Source: Erythrobacter sp. HKB08
Lineage (GTDB): Bacteria > Pseudomonadota > Alphaproteobacteria > Sphingomonadales > Sphingomonadaceae
DNA length: 64,000 bases
NCBI RefSeq assembly: GCF_004114695.1
Contig: NZ_CP035310.1
Location: 372,001 to 436,000 of the forward strand
Direction: 5' to 3'
Part shown: positions 19,954 through 30,775 of the stretch, one piece after another
How positions within the stretch are numbered: the first letter of the stretch is position 1
Layout of the letters: each line of letters begins with the position of its first letter
The notes under the pieces: generated by a model
The model's database searches: none
What the model saw: only the letters and a program-made list of their open reading frames with translations
Told to the model about the DNA's origin: nothing
Translations under genes and position numbers: made by a program

Positions 19954-21173
19954 GCGGCGAGATGCATTCCAAGTCGCGCCTGTCGATCTTCCAGGCGGCG
20001 CTGGTCGTGGCGCGGCGCGATTTCGTCGCCGTGCTGTTCAGCAAGGCGTTCTTCTTCTTCCTCATCGGGCCGATCTTCTTCCTCGGGATCAGCGGCGGTG
20101 CGGCGATGCTCGGCGCTTCGGCTGCCGACCGTGCGTCACCTCCGGCGCTCGCACTCGCGATGGAGGAACCCGACAGCACCGCATTCCTTGCCGCTCACGA
20201 GGAGCTGGCGGAGTTCGCGCGCATGCCCGACCTCGCCGTCGACGAGAGCTACGCTTCGGCAGAGCCGGTCGAGCTGCTCGCAACCCCCGACCGCAATATC
20301 GCCGCCGTGCTCACCGGCACGATCGAGGAGCCGCGCCTGGTCGGCCCTGGCGAGCGGATCGAGGCATGGAGCGGCGAAGTCGCGCTGATCGCCTCGCGCG
20401 CTAGCGGCGAACGGGGCGGCAACTATCCCGAAGTCGGCCTCGAATCGACCGAGACGAGTGTTGCCAACCAGCGCAGCAACAAGGCCAAGATCGCCACCGG
20501 ATCGCTCACCCTGCTGTTCCTGCTGACCATGCTGCTCGCCGGCATGGTGCTGTCCAACCTCGTCGAGGAGAAGGGCAACAAGATCATCGAAATCCTCGCG
20601 GCTGCCGTGCCGATGGACGCCGTTTTCCTCGGCAAGCTGTTCGCCATGCTTGCGATCAGCTTCGTCGGGATATCGGTCTGGGGAAGCGTGATCGGCGTGA
20701 TCATGCTGCTTGGCGGGGAGTCCTTCGACCTGCCGACACCGGCGGTTGGCTGGGGCATCTTCGTCCCGCTGTTCCTCGCCTATTTCGCCATGGCCTATCT
20801 GCTGATCGGCTCGATCTTCCTCGCGATCGGTTCGCTCGCCCCCACGGTGCGCGACGTGCAGACGATCTCGATGCCGGCGACGATGCTGCAGCTCGGGGTC
20901 TTCTTCCTCGCCACCTATGCGATGAGCGACACCGGTTCGCCGGCCGAGCTGTTCGCCGTCGCCTTCCCCCTGTCCTCGCCCTATGCCATGCTGGCACGCG
21001 CGGCGCAGGAGCCGGTGCTGTGGTGGCATGTCGCCGCGCTGGCCTGGCAGGTGCTGTGGGTTGCGATCTTCGTGCGGGCCGGGGCCACCCTGTTCCGCAA
21101 GAAGGTGATGAAGTCCGGACCGCGAAACACGAAACGCAAAGGTTGGTTCAAGAAAGGCGAAAAGCCCGCCTGA
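19950..21173 (+). CDS. ABC-2 type transporter permease (NatB-like)
   Basis: The 407-residue permease has one N-terminal membrane helix (FSKAFFFFLIGPIFFLGI), a large extracytoplasmic domain of about 160 residues, and five or six helices in the C-terminal half containing EEKGNKIIEILAAAVPMD. That last motif is typical of NatB/YhaP permeases. It forms the exporter with the overlapping ATPase gene. NatAB relatives export sodium or unknown small molecules. The basic C-terminal tail (KRKGWFKKGEK) faces the cytoplasm. Confidence 0.93.
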   Translation: MSGEMHSKSRLSIFQAALVVARRDFVAVLFSKAFFFFLIGPIFFLGISGGAAMLGASAADRASPPALALAMEEPDSTAFLAAHEELAEFARMPDLAVDESYASAEPVELLATPDRNIAAVLTGTIEEPRLVGPGERIEAWSGEVALIASRASGERGGNYPEVGLESTETSVANQRSNKAKIATGSLTLLFLLTMLLAGMVLSNLVEEKGNKIIEILAAAVPMDAVFLGKLFAMLAISFVGISVWGSVIGVIMLLGGESFDLPTPAVGWGIFVPLFLAYFAMAYLLIGSIFLAIGSLAPTVRDVQTISMPATMLQLGVFFLATYAMSDTGSPAELFAVAFPLSSPYAMLARAAQEPVLWWHVAALAWQVLWVAIFVRAGATLFRKKVMKSGPRNTKRKGWFKKGEKPA

Positions 21174-21219
21174 CGTAGCGAAATTGCCGAAAAGAGCATG
21201 ATTAGGTCGCAAATCGAAA

Positions 21220-21237
21220 CTCACTATTGACAGTGAG
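21220..21237 (+). promoter_or_regulatory. Inverted repeat over TTGACA box before the P450 gene
   Basis: CTCACT (21220-21225) and AGTGAG (21232-21237) form a perfect 6-bp inverted repeat with a 6-base spacer. The TTGACA box at 21227-21232 lies in the middle of the dyad. A repressor bound here would block the -35 region of the P450 promoter. No -10 of good quality is seen 17 bases downstream. No adjacent regulator gene exists, so the binding protein would be encoded elsewhere. Confidence 0.4.
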
Positions 21238-21305
21238 GTAAGTAAGCGCAGGATGCGCAGACATACGACTCCGGCACCGAAGCCGGGGCGATGAGGAGAG
21301 ATTTG

Positions 21306-22643
21306 ATGGCCACGATTGCCCCGCAACGCCCCGAGTGCCGCTCGGAGCCGACTGCCTATCAGGCGCTCAAGAAGCATTTCGAAGAGCATCCCGAGCATCG
21401 GCCCGAACACACGCACAAGTGGGACGTCAGCCGGTCCGACATCTATTACGAGAACACCTGGCATCCGATCTTCAAGGAAATGCGCGAGGCCGGGCCGCTG
21501 CATTACATCCCGGAAAGCCCGTTCGGCCCCTATTGGGCGGTCGTGCAGCACAAGGCGATCCAGCATATCGAGGCGCTGCCGGAAGTCTTCTCCTCCAGCT
21601 GGGAGCATGGCGGCATCACCATCCTCAACCGCCTGACCGACGAGGAAATCGCCGAGAGCGGCGTCGACCGGCGCGAGCTGCCGATGTTCATCGCGATGGA
21701 CCGTCCGCAGCACACCGGCCAGCGCCGCACCGTCGCACCCAAGTTCACGCCGAGCGGCATGGCCGAGATGGAAGGCGAGATCCGCCAGCGCACCGGCGAG
21801 CTGCTCGACAGCCTGCCGCGCGGCGAAGTCTTCGATTGGGTCGACAAGGTCTCGATCGAGCTGACCACCGGGATGCTCGCCATCCTGTTCGGCTTCCCGT
21901 GGGAAGACCGCCGCCTGCTGACCTTCTGGTCGGACTGGTCGGGCGATACCGAGCTCGCCACCGTGCGAGAACTCGACGAGATGCGCTGGGAATTCCTCCA
22001 CGAAATGGCGGCCTATTTCCAGTCGCTGTGGATCGAGCGCACGCACGACAAGGAGCCGGGCGACGATCTCATCTCGATGATGATCCACTCGGACGCGATG
22101 AACCAGATGCGGCCCGAGGAGTTCATGGGCAACCTCGTGCTGCTGATCGTCGGCGGCAACGACACGACCCGCAATTCCATGAGCGGAATCATCTACCAGC
22201 TCGACAAGAACCCCGACCAGCGCAAGCTGTTCGAGCAGCAGCCGGACCTCATTCCGAATGCCGTGCAGGAAATCCTGCGCATGCAGACCCCGCTCGCGCA
22301 TATGCGCCGGACCTGCACCGAGGACACCGAAGTCTTCGGCCAGCAGATCAAGAAGGGTGACAAGGTCGTTCTCTGGTACCTCTCGGCCAACCGCGACGAG
22401 CAGGTCTTCGAGAACCCCGACAAGCTCGACATCACGCGCGAGAATGCCCGCCGCCACATCGCTTTCGGCTACGGCATCCACCGCTGCGTCGGTGCGCGCC
22501 TGGCCGAACTGCAGCTGCGCGTCCTGCTCGAAGAAATGCACAAGCGCCGCATGCGCGTGCATCTTGCGGGCGATATCGAGCGCGTGCGCGCGAACTTCGT
22601 TCACGGCTTCCGCAAGCTGGAAGTCGAAATCACCGAGTTCTGA
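21306..22643 (+). CDS. Cytochrome P450, CYP153-like terminal alkane hydroxylase
   Basis: The 445-residue soluble P450 has the I-helix oxygen-activation motif GGNDTTRNSMSG (about 284) and the heme loop FGYGIHRCVGARLAEL with thiolate Cys394. Several stretches match the CYP153 family closely: SPFGPYWAV, GGITI, FIAMDRPQH, FDWVDKVSIELTTGMLA and FPWEDRR. CYP153 enzymes hydroxylate medium-chain alkanes or fatty acids at the terminal carbon using ferredoxin and ferredoxin reductase. The GAGGAGA site 6 bases before 21306 fixes the start. The flavoprotein at 16615 could supply electrons, but no ferredoxin is adjacent. Confidence 0.93.
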   Translation: MATIAPQRPECRSEPTAYQALKKHFEEHPEHRPEHTHKWDVSRSDIYYENTWHPIFKEMREAGPLHYIPESPFGPYWAVVQHKAIQHIEALPEVFSSSWEHGGITILNRLTDEEIAESGVDRRELPMFIAMDRPQHTGQRRTVAPKFTPSGMAEMEGEIRQRTGELLDSLPRGEVFDWVDKVSIELTTGMLAILFGFPWEDRRLLTFWSDWSGDTELATVRELDEMRWEFLHEMAAYFQSLWIERTHDKEPGDDLISMMIHSDAMNQMRPEEFMGNLVLLIVGGNDTTRNSMSGIIYQLDKNPDQRKLFEQQPDLIPNAVQEILRMQTPLAHMRRTCTEDTEVFGQQIKKGDKVVLWYLSANRDEQVFENPDKLDITRENARRHIAFGYGIHRCVGARLAELQLRVLLEEMHKRRMRVHLAGDIERVRANFVHGFRKLEVEITEF

Positions 22644-22709
22644 TCGCACCTGCCGTGGTGAAACCTTTTCGCTCCTCGTTTCGTATCTAGAGACGAGGAG
22701 CGATTTCGT

Positions 22710-23204
22710 ATGAGCAGCACCATGCCCGACCGTCGCGGCTTTCTCGGCTGGCTATCGGCCGGTGCCGCGGTGCCCGTCCTTGCCGCCTGCGGGAGCAGTC
22801 CGGCACAGGCGCGCGAATGGCCCGTGTCCTACACCGAGGCGCAATGGCGCCGCCGCCTGACCAAGACCGAGTACTGGATCCTGCGCGAGGCGGGGACCGA
22901 GCGACCTTACAGTTCGCCGCTAAACAAGGAAAAGCGCGCCGGGACCTATGTATGCGCCGGCTGCAAGAACCGGCTCTATTCCTCGAAGACCAAATACGAC
23001 AGCCGGACCGGCTGGCCGAGCTTCTGGAAGCCGCTACCCGGTGCGATCGCCACGGCGACCGACTACAAGCTCGGCTACCCGCGCACCGAGGTGCTGTGCG
23101 CCGATTGCGGCGGGCATCTCGGCCATGTCTTCAATGACGGTCCGCGCCCGACGGGCAAGCGTTATTGCATGAACGGCGCTGCGATGGATTTCGTCCCCGC
23201 CTGA
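22710..23204 (+). CDS. msrB: Exported peptide-methionine (R)-S-oxide reductase
   Basis: The 164-residue MsrB reduces the R epimer of methionine sulfoxide. The N-terminus has a Tat-like RRGFLGWLSAG and a lipobox-like LAAC, so the enzyme is probably attached to the periplasmic side. The MsrB core shows zinc-binding CAGC and CADC pairs, the GWPSFW motif and the catalytic Cys in RYCMNGAAM near the C-terminus. An exported MsrA-type protein is encoded at 38645, so both stereoisomers could be repaired outside the cytoplasm. It lies 66 bases after the P450 gene. Confidence 0.95.
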   Translation: MSSTMPDRRGFLGWLSAGAAVPVLAACGSSPAQAREWPVSYTEAQWRRRLTKTEYWILREAGTERPYSSPLNKEKRAGTYVCAGCKNRLYSSKTKYDSRTGWPSFWKPLPGAIATATDYKLGYPRTEVLCADCGGHLGHVFNDGPRPTGKRYCMNGAAMDFVPA

Positions 23205-23220
23205 AGCGGCGGACGAAAGG

Positions 23221-23892
23221 TCAGACGGCTTCGCCAGCGGTAGGCGGTCGTGGCTTCAGCGGTGGCGGATTGATCGCTCCTCCACGCTGCAATCGCTCCA
23301 CGGTCAACGCCAGCTCCCCGAGCGAGAAGGTGGTGTCGAAGACGAGCCCGTAGTGCCCTTCCCCGCGCCAGCGCACGCGCGCTTCGATCGCCGGAAGGCC
23401 GCGCGCTTCGAGGCGTAGCGCCTGGTCGAGTGCAAGCGGGGCCGCGATTTCGACGCGGGCGCCCTGGCGGGAAATGTTGTGCAGCTTGGCGGGGCGAGCT
23501 GTTCCGGTCGCATCGTGCAGCTTGATCGGCCATTCGATGGCGAAGCGGATATCCCGCTTGGGATAGAGGCTCGCATTGCCGATGACACTTTCGACCTCGA
23601 CCTCGTGATGGAATTCGAAACCGGCTTCGGAGCCGCGATTCCAGACGAGGTCCATCTTGTGCCGCTCGCCAGTCTGCAATTCGAGCGCAACGGGGCCGTT
23701 CCATTCGATCGCGTGGAAGATGCGTACCGAAACGCCGGTGGCCGAGATATCGCGGATGACGCAGACGAACTGGAGGTCGCCGACGACCAGCTTGGCCGGG
23801 CGGATCAAGAGAGTGAAACGGGGCGCAACGCGATCTTCGATCTCGTGCGGCTCGCCGTTCTCGAACTCACCTGTCCTGACAGGACAATTCAT
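23221..23892 (-). CDS. Tandem PilZ-domain protein
   Basis: The 223-residue protein contains two PilZ-like domains, the beta-barrel fold that binds cyclic di-GMP. The first has EDRVAPRFTLLIRPAKL followed by RDISATGVSVRIF. The second has PKRDIRFAIEWPIKL followed by HNISRQGARVEI. Each thus pairs a basic RxxxR-like segment with a D/NxSxxG segment, although the second replaces the Asp by Asn. The start at 23892 is supported by AGAGGGG upstream; an in-frame ATG at 23913 is an alternative. The regulated process is unknown. Confidence 0.82.
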   Translation of the reverse strand: MNCPVRTGEFENGEPHEIEDRVAPRFTLLIRPAKLVVGDLQFVCVIRDISATGVSVRIFHAIEWNGPVALELQTGERHKMDLVWNRGSEAGFEFHHEVEVESVIGNASLYPKRDIRFAIEWPIKLHDATGTARPAKLHNISRQGARVEIAAPLALDQALRLEARGLPAIEARVRWRGEGHYGLVFDTTFSLGELALTVERLQRGGAINPPPLKPRPPTAGEAV

Positions 23893-24030
23893 ATTCCCCG
23901 ACCCCTCTTGCATGCCATCGGCCTCGTTGCTGCCTGAAGCAAAAGGGTTAGCATTCGATGGCTAGGGCATGCCTACCGGCGCGTTAGGGAATTCTACGGG
24001 GAGAGGCCGTGCGGGCCCATTTCCGGGGGC

Positions 24031-24115
24031 TGGTGCGGGTGGTGGGACTCGAACCCACACGATCAAGGATCAGGGGATTTTAAGTCCCCGGCGTCTACCA
24101 TTCCGCCACACCCGC
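24031..24115 (-). tRNA. tRNA-Leu (anticodon TAA)
   Basis: On the minus strand the gene starts GCGGGTGTGGCGGAATGG and ends with CACCCGC, then A and an encoded CCA. The seven-base acceptor stem pairs perfectly (GCGGGTG with CACCCGC). The anticodon loop CTTAAAA sits on the stem GGGGA/TCCCC and gives anticodon TAA, reading UUA. A T-loop GGTTCGAGTCC and a long variable arm confirm a class II tRNA for leucine. The length is 85 bases including CCA. Confidence 0.96.
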
Positions 24116-24195
24116 CAGCGCGCTGCTTCGCAGCCGATCACGCGGCGCGGGTCAAGCGAAACAAGTGAAACCTGCTGTGGAGTGCGGGCGCGAGC

Positions 24196-24474
24196 CTACT
24201 TGTTGAGCCGCTCGCGCATCTCCTTGCCCGGCTTGAAATAGGGGACCCGCTTGGCCGGGACGTCCACCGTCTCGCCGGTTCGCGGGTTGCGGCCTTGCCT
24301 CGCCTCGCGCTCGCGCGTGGAAAATGCGCCGAAACCGCGTAATTCCACCCGTCCGCCTTCTGCCAGTCTGCGCGTGATTTCATCGAAGAAAATGTCGACT
24401 ACCTGCTCGACTTCCTCCGCGCGCAAATCCGGATTGTCCTTGGCAAGGGCCTGAAGGAGTTCCGATCTGATCAT
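24196..24474 (-). CDS. ihfB: Integration host factor, beta subunit
   Basis: The 92-residue DNA-bending protein of the HU/IHF family starts [17 protein letters not shown] and carries the beta-arm motif [20 protein letters not shown], with RNPRTGE and the intercalating Pro. The [19 protein letters not shown] ending is typical of IhfB. It acts as a heterodimer with IhfA, organising chromosome and promoter architecture. The gene stands alone between the tRNA and the GntR regulator. The 166 bases upstream (24475-24640) hold no gene. Confidence 0.93.
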   Translation of the reverse strand: MIRSELLQALAKDNPDLRAEEVEQVVDIFFDEITRRLAEGGRVELRGFGAFSTREREARQGRNPRTGETVDVPAKRVPYFKPGKEMRERLNK

Positions 24475-24640
24475 CTGCCTCTCCGCCGGGATGTGCCGCT
24501 GCGCTGGATTGGCGCCACCCCAATAAATGTGCCCCGTTTTCCCGTGGCTATGATCACGACCCCGCACGCAATGTGCCAGAGCGCCGCGCTTTACGCAATC
24601 GCAAGCGCCTAGAATCGCAATAATTTGGCGGGAAAGCCGG

Positions 24641-24982
24641 TCAGGCGTCGGCGAGGAGATCCGCCGGCTGGATGCCGAGCCGGTCCATCCGGGCACGGAT
24701 TTCGGGCCATTCCTCTTCGATGAACTGGCGCCGCTCGGCCTTGCGCAGGCGCTCGGCCGCCCCGCGCACGACATACATGCCGACACCGCGCTGGACCTCG
24801 ACCAGTCCGTCGGACTGGAATTGCTGGTAAGCCTTTGCCACCGTAAGCGGGTTAGCACCCTGCTCGGCCGCGAATGCACGGACCGAGGGGAGCATCTCGC
24901 CCTCGGCATATTCGCCCTCGATGATTGCCGCAGCAATCCGGTCCCTCAGCTTGAGATAAACGGGTCGGCTCTGTTGGGTCAT
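24641..24982 (-). CDS. GntR-family transcriptional regulator (YtrA-like)
   Basis: The 113-residue protein has the winged helix typical of Gnt[21 protein letters not shown], then [20 protein letters not shown] and the wing [14 protein letters not shown]. There is only a short helical tail (about residues 75-113), as in the YtrA subfamily, which often controls transporters. It is transcribed divergently from the POT transporter gene 197 bases away, so control of that gene and of itself is plausible. No clear operator could be picked by eye. Confidence 0.92.
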   Translation of the reverse strand: MTQQSRPVYLKLRDRIAAAIIEGEYAEGEMLPSVRAFAAEQGANPLTVAKAYQQFQSDGLVEVQRGVGMYVVRGAAERLRKAERRQFIEEEWPEIRARMDRLGIQPADLLADA

Positions 24983-25179
24983 GCGCGCGTGCTCATAATG
25001 CTAGTCCTCTCGCAGGTGCTTCAGTGCCATAATACAGCGGGGCGCGTCAAGGTTCCCGCGAATGCGAAAAGACCGGTTTCAATCGCAACAAATCCTTCAC
25101 ATGGAGCAAAACGTCGCTAGGGTGCGCGCTTTCAGGGCCCCGGCTAGAGGGCCTGGCCAAATCATCGGGGATCTAATTC

Positions 25180-26811
25180 ATGAAAGACATGGCGCTTTGG
25201 AACGAGGGGGACTGGATCGCAGCGATCGCGTCCGTCGTCCTGGTTCTCTTCCTCGTGGCAGGCGCATTCGCCGTCACGCGCAAGACCGAAGAAGTCGGGG
25301 GCCATCCCAAGGGTCTGTACATCCTGTTCTTCGCCGAAATGTGGGAGCGCTTCTCCTACTACGGCATGCGCGCGCTGCTGATTTTCTACCTGACGCAGCA
25401 CTGGCTGTTCAACGACAGCGCCTCGAACATCGTTTACGGCGCCTATGTCAGCCTCGTCTACATCACCCCGGTTCTCGGCGGCTGGCTTGCCGACCGCTAT
25501 CTCGGCCAGCGCAAGGCGGTGCTTTTCGGCGCTCTGCTGCTGACCTTCGGCCACTTCCTGATGGCGTTCGAGGGAACCGGCGGACAGAACGATCCGACGA
25601 TCAACATCTTCTGGCTGGCTCTCAGCTTCATCATCGTGGGTTCGGGCTTCCTGAAAGCCAACATCTCGGTGATCGTCGGCCAGCTCTATCCGCGTACCGA
25701 CGTGCGCCGCGACGGTGCCTACACGATCTTCTACATGGGGATTAACGTCGGCGCCGCGATCGGCACGATCATCGCTGGCTATCTCGGCATTACGCTTGGC
25801 TGGGCATACGGCTTCGGCGCAGCCGGCATCGGCATGCTGCTTGGCCTCATCGTTTTCGTCTTCGGCAAGCCGCTGCTGCTCGGCCGCGGCGAACCGCCCA
25901 AGCCGCTGGCCAAGAATACCGAAATGGTCATGTACGGCATCGGCCTCGTCGGCGTCGCCATCATGTGGGTCCTGATCCAGTACCAGTCGGTTGTCGGCGG
26001 CCTCATGCTGCTCTGCGGCGCGGCGCTGCTTGCCTACGTGCTGTTCGAAGCCTTCAAGCTCGACAAGGAACCGCGCGAGCGCATGTTCGCCATCCTGTTC
26101 CTGATCGCATTGCAGCCGCTGTTCTGGGGCCTGTTCGAACAGGCGGGCGGCTCGCTCAACCTGTTCACCGATCGCTACATCGACCTCGGCGGCGTTCCTG
26201 CGCCGATCTTCCAGTCGATCAACCCGATCTACATCATCCTGCTGGCACCGCTGTTCGCGATGCTGTGGACCTGGCTCGGTCGCAAGGGGCTCGAACCCTC
26301 GACCCCGGCCAAGTTCGGCCTCGGCCTCGTCCAGCTCGGTTTCGGCTTCCTCGTACTCGTCTGGGGTGCGGAAGCAGTGGGCGTCGATGCGAAGATCCCG
26401 GTGATCTTCCTTTTCGGCATCTACCTGTTCCACACCACCGGCGAGCTTTGCCTCTCCCCGGTCGGACTTTCGGCCATGAACCGCCTCGCGCCGCGTCACC
26501 TTGCCAGCCTCATCATGGGCGCATGGTTCTTCGCGACCGCCGGCGGTAACTACGTCGCCGGCATGATCGGCGCGGCCACCGGCGGTGAAGACGGCGAGAT
26601 GACCCGCCAGGGCACGCTCGACATCTACTGGCAGATCGGCCTGGTCGCGATGGGCGTCGGCGTTGTCGTCATCCTGATCTCGGGGCTCGTGAAGCGGTGG
26701 ATGCACCTCGACACGTTGCAGGACGACAATATCGACGATGCTCTTGCGGGTCAGGCTGAAGCCGGTCTCGAGGCCCAGGAAGCCGGCATCCACCCGGCGA
26801 CCAAGAACTGA
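25180..26811 (+). CDS. POT/PTR-family proton-coupled peptide transporter
   Basis: The 543-residue major-facilitator protein has about 14 membrane helices. The proton-coupling signature FAEMWERFSYYGMRALLIFY is in helix 1. The second POT motif appears as FYMGINVGAAIGTIIAGYLG, and FEQAGGSLNLF lies in helix 7. POT transporters import di- and tripeptides using the proton gradient. The upstream GntR-family gene may regulate it. The amidohydrolase gene starts 25 bases later, and an M28 peptidase lies elsewhere in the window, so peptide scavenging is a coherent theme. Confidence 0.95.
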   Translation: MKDMALWNEGDWIAAIASVVLVLFLVAGAFAVTRKTEEVGGHPKGLYILFFAEMWERFSYYGMRALLIFYLTQHWLFNDSASNIVYGAYVSLVYITPVLGGWLADRYLGQRKAVLFGALLLTFGHFLMAFEGTGGQNDPTINIFWLALSFIIVGSGFLKANISVIVGQLYPRTDVRRDGAYTIFYMGINVGAAIGTIIAGYLGITLGWAYGFGAAGIGMLLGLIVFVFGKPLLLGRGEPPKPLAKNTEMVMYGIGLVGVAIMWVLIQYQSVVGGLMLLCGAALLAYVLFEAFKLDKEPRERMFAILFLIALQPLFWGLFEQAGGSLNLFTDRYIDLGGVPAPIFQSINPIYIILLAPLFAMLWTWLGRKGLEPSTPAKFGLGLVQLGFGFLVLVWGAEAVGVDAKIPVIFLFGIYLFHTTGELCLSPVGLSAMNRLAPRHLASLIMGAWFFATAGGNYVAGMIGAATGGEDGEMTRQGTLDIYWQIGLVAMGVGVVVILISGLVKRWMHLDTLQDDNIDDALAGQAEAGLEAQEAGIHPATKN

Positions 26812-26836
26812 AAGCAAACCGATTGAGGAGACTAGC

Positions 26837-28212
<1,376 letters not shown>

Positions 28213-28216
<4 letters not shown>

Positions 28217-29508
28217 TCCGCAAGACGCTTCTCGGCGCGGCAGCCGCGCTCGCCTTCGCCGCGCCTGCCGCCGCGCAGGACTTCGCCATCATCAATGCGA
28301 CCGTTGCCACCGGCGACGGCAGCGAGCCGATCGAGAACGCAACGGTGCTCGTCCGCGGCGGCAAGGTCGTCGCTGCCGGCACCGGCGTCACCGTCCCGGC
28401 CGGGGTCGAGACGATCGACGGTTCGGGCCGCTGGGTCACGCCGGGCATCGTCGCTTCTGCCACCACCCTCGGCCTGTGGGACGTCGGCGCGGTGAGCCAG
28501 AGCAACGACCAGGCGGCCGGCGATTCCGATTTCGGCGCCGCGCTCGACGTCGTTCCGGCTCTCAACCCGGCCTCGCAGCATGTCGCCGTCAGCCGCGCGA
28601 GCGGCGTGACGCGGGCAACCGTCTATTCCCGCCCGTCGGAGTCGATCTTCGGCGGACAGGGCGCGGTGGTCGACCTCGGCGCGGATGCGAACATGGTCAG
28701 CAAGCCGCGCGCCTTCCAGATGGTCGCACTCGGCGAATATGGTGCCCGCATTGCAGGCGGCAGCCGCACGGCGAGCTTCGTCGAACTGGCCGCTGCCCTG
28801 CGCGATGCCCGCGAAGTCGCTGCCGGACAGCGCGATGCGGAAGATTCGCGCCTCAACCGGCAGGATGCAGAAGCGCTGGTCGATGTCCTTTCGGGCAAGC
28901 AGGCGCTCTACGTCGTGGTCGACCGCGCATCCGACATTCGCCAGGTGCTCGGCCTCACTGCGACCTATCCCAGGCTCGACCTCGTGCTTGTGGGCGCAGC
29001 GGAAGGCTGGCTCGTCGCGAACGAAATCGCAGCAGCGGGCGTGCCGGTGATCACCGATCCGCTCGACGACCTGCCGGTCAGCTTCGAACAGCTTGCCGCG
29101 ACGCAGAGCAATGTCGGACGAATGGTCGATGCAGGCGTGAAGGTCGCGATCGGCACGCTCGACGGCGGAACCGGCAGCCAGCCGCGCAATGCGGCGCAGT
29201 TCGCGGGCAACCTCGTCGCGCTGCAGAACGTACCGCGCGCAAGCGGGCTGACCTGGGGCGAGGCTTTCGCCGCGATCACCTCGGTCCCGGCCCAGATCGC
29301 CGGTTTCGATGGCTCGTTCGGTACGCTTTCGCCCGGCGCGACCGGCGATGTCGTGATGTGGGACGGCGATCCGCTCGAGGTGACCTCTGCCCCGGTTCGC
29401 GTGTTCATCGACGGCATCGAGCAGCCGCTGGTCAACCACCAGACGCGCCTGCGCGACCGTTACCGCGATCTCGACGAGAGCGACCTGCCCAAGGCCTACG
29501 ACTGGTGA
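28213..29508 (+). CDS. Amidohydrolase-like protein lacking the metal ligands
   Basis: The 431-residue exported paralogue of the preceding protein has a Sec signal ending PAAAQD. The fold landmarks are kept (VTPGIV after the first beta-domain, VVMWDGDPLEVTSAPVRVFID at the end). Where the partner has IDIHSHLGDY, however, this protein has VASATTLGLW, and only two His residues occur in the whole chain, neither at a ligand position. It is therefore probably non-catalytic or uses another mechanism. It is translationally coupled on both sides (ATGA, GTGA), which suggests a structural or regulatory partner of the intact enzyme. Confidence 0.87.
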
Positions 29509-30005
29509 GCCGCCTTCCCGCGAAGCGCGCGCTGCTGGCAGCCGCAGCGGCATTTGCCGCGAGCGCGCCGCTGGCAGCGCAGGACGCGCCGGTCGACCGC
29601 TCGCAGGATCTCGCCTGGCACAATGCGCAGCAGGCCGCACTGGCAGAGCGCGCGGCGAGCGACGAATGGTACGGCCTCGAAGACGGCCTTCTGTGGCGGC
29701 GCATTGCCGGCGACGGCACCGGGCCCAGCCCGACGGTCGCCGACACGGTCACGGTGCATTACGCCGGGACCTTCGTCGACGGATCGGGCTTCGACAGCTC
29801 CTACGAGCGCGGCGCGCCGGCGACCTTCCCACTCGGGCGACTCATCAAGGCTTGGCAGATGGCGATCCCGGAGATGTCGGTCGGCGACACGATCGAAATC
29901 GCGGTGCCCGCCAGCCTCGGCTACGGGACGCAGGGCAAGGGCCCGATCCCGGGCGGCGCGACGCTGATCTTCAAGGTCGAACTGATCGGTATCGAGGGCA
30001 GCTGA
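29505..30005 (+). CDS. Exported FKBP-type peptidyl-prolyl isomerase
   Basis: The 166-residue periplasmic chaperone starts with GTG overlapping the preceding stop (GTGA) and has a signal peptide ending ASAPLAAQ. The FKBP domain (about 65-164) includes VTVHYAGTFVDGSGFDSSY, PATFPLGRLIKAWQ and PASLGYGTQGKGPIPGGATL, with the usual active-site aromatic and Asp positions. It would assist folding of exported proteins, perhaps the two amidohydrolases encoded just before it. Confidence 0.93.
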   Translation: MSRLPAKRALLAAAAAFAASAPLAAQDAPVDRSQDLAWHNAQQAALAERAASDEWYGLEDGLLWRRIAGDGTGPSPTVADTVTVHYAGTFVDGSGFDSSYERGAPATFPLGRLIKAWQMAIPEMSVGDTIEIAVPASLGYGTQGKGPIPGGATLIFKVELIGIEGS

Positions 30006-30081
30006 CACCGCGAGGGGGCTTGCCAGCCTCCTTCGCTTGCGGAACACTCCTATCCGACGGGTCGGGTCGGGGGAGTTTCGC

Positions 30082-30765
30082 ATGTCGGACGCACTCATTT
30101 CGCTCATTGCCGCGAGCATCGCTTTCGTCGGTTCGCATTTCGCCATGTCGCATCCCTTGCGCGCAGGGATGGTCCGCGTGCTCGGCGAAGGCGGCTTCAT
30201 GGGCGTCTATTCGCTCGTCAGCGCGGCCTGCATGGCGTGGATGTATTTCGCCTTCAAAGCCGTCGGAGCAGGCGCTCCGCCGCTCTGGCCGGGCTTCGAC
30301 GATGTCAGCTGGGCAATCGCGAGCCTCCTGACGCTCGTCGCGATGATCCTCTTCGCCGGCTCGCTCGTCGGCAATCCCGCCCTGCCCGCACCGGGCGCGG
30401 AGAAAGCGGCGCGCGCCGAACCGGCGGGCGTCTTCAAGGTAACGCGTCATCCGATGATGTGGGGCTTCGGCCTGTGGGCGATCAGCCACATCGTCGCAGC
30501 GCCGACCGCCCGCACCCTCGTCGTCGCGGGTGCGATCCTGGTCCTCGCGCTGGTCGGCGCGCGGCTGCAGGACCGCAAGAAGGAAGCGCTGATGGGCGAG
30601 GCCTGGCAGGAATGGGAGAGCCGGACGAGCTACTGGCCGCGCTGGGCGAGCCTGCCCACGGTCGGCATCTTCCCGCTGGTCGGCGGCATCGCGCTGTGGC
30701 TCGGGATCAGCTGGGCGCATATCCCGCTCGGCGGCTGGGAAGCGGGCATCTGGCGCTGGCTCTAG
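30082..30765 (+). CDS. NnrU-family integral membrane protein
   Basis: The 227-residue protein has six or seven membrane helices and the NnrU/methyltransferase-like pattern FKVTRHPMMWGFGLWAISHI, the phospholipid-methyltransferase-like RHPM motif, followed by a tryptophan-rich EWESRTSYWPR segment. The founding member is linked to nitric-oxide reduction, but many relatives sit outside such clusters, as here. The start at 30082 follows GGGGGAG. The adjacent gene is convergent, separated by 10 bases. Confidence 0.88.
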   Translation: MSDALISLIAASIAFVGSHFAMSHPLRAGMVRVLGEGGFMGVYSLVSAACMAWMYFAFKAVGAGAPPLWPGFDDVSWAIASLLTLVAMILFAGSLVGNPALPAPGAEKAARAEPAGVFKVTRHPMMWGFGLWAISHIVAAPTARTLVVAGAILVLALVGARLQDRKKEALMGEAWQEWESRTSYWPRWASLPTVGIFPLVGGIALWLGISWAHIPLGGWEAGIWRWL

Positions 30766-30775
30766 CCGCCGATAG

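Noticed and set aside
24983-25179. Two CATAAT-containing words between the GntR and POT genes as a GntR operator
   Set aside because: They are direct, imperfect and not symmetric; they could be -10 elements. No defensible operator could be chosen.
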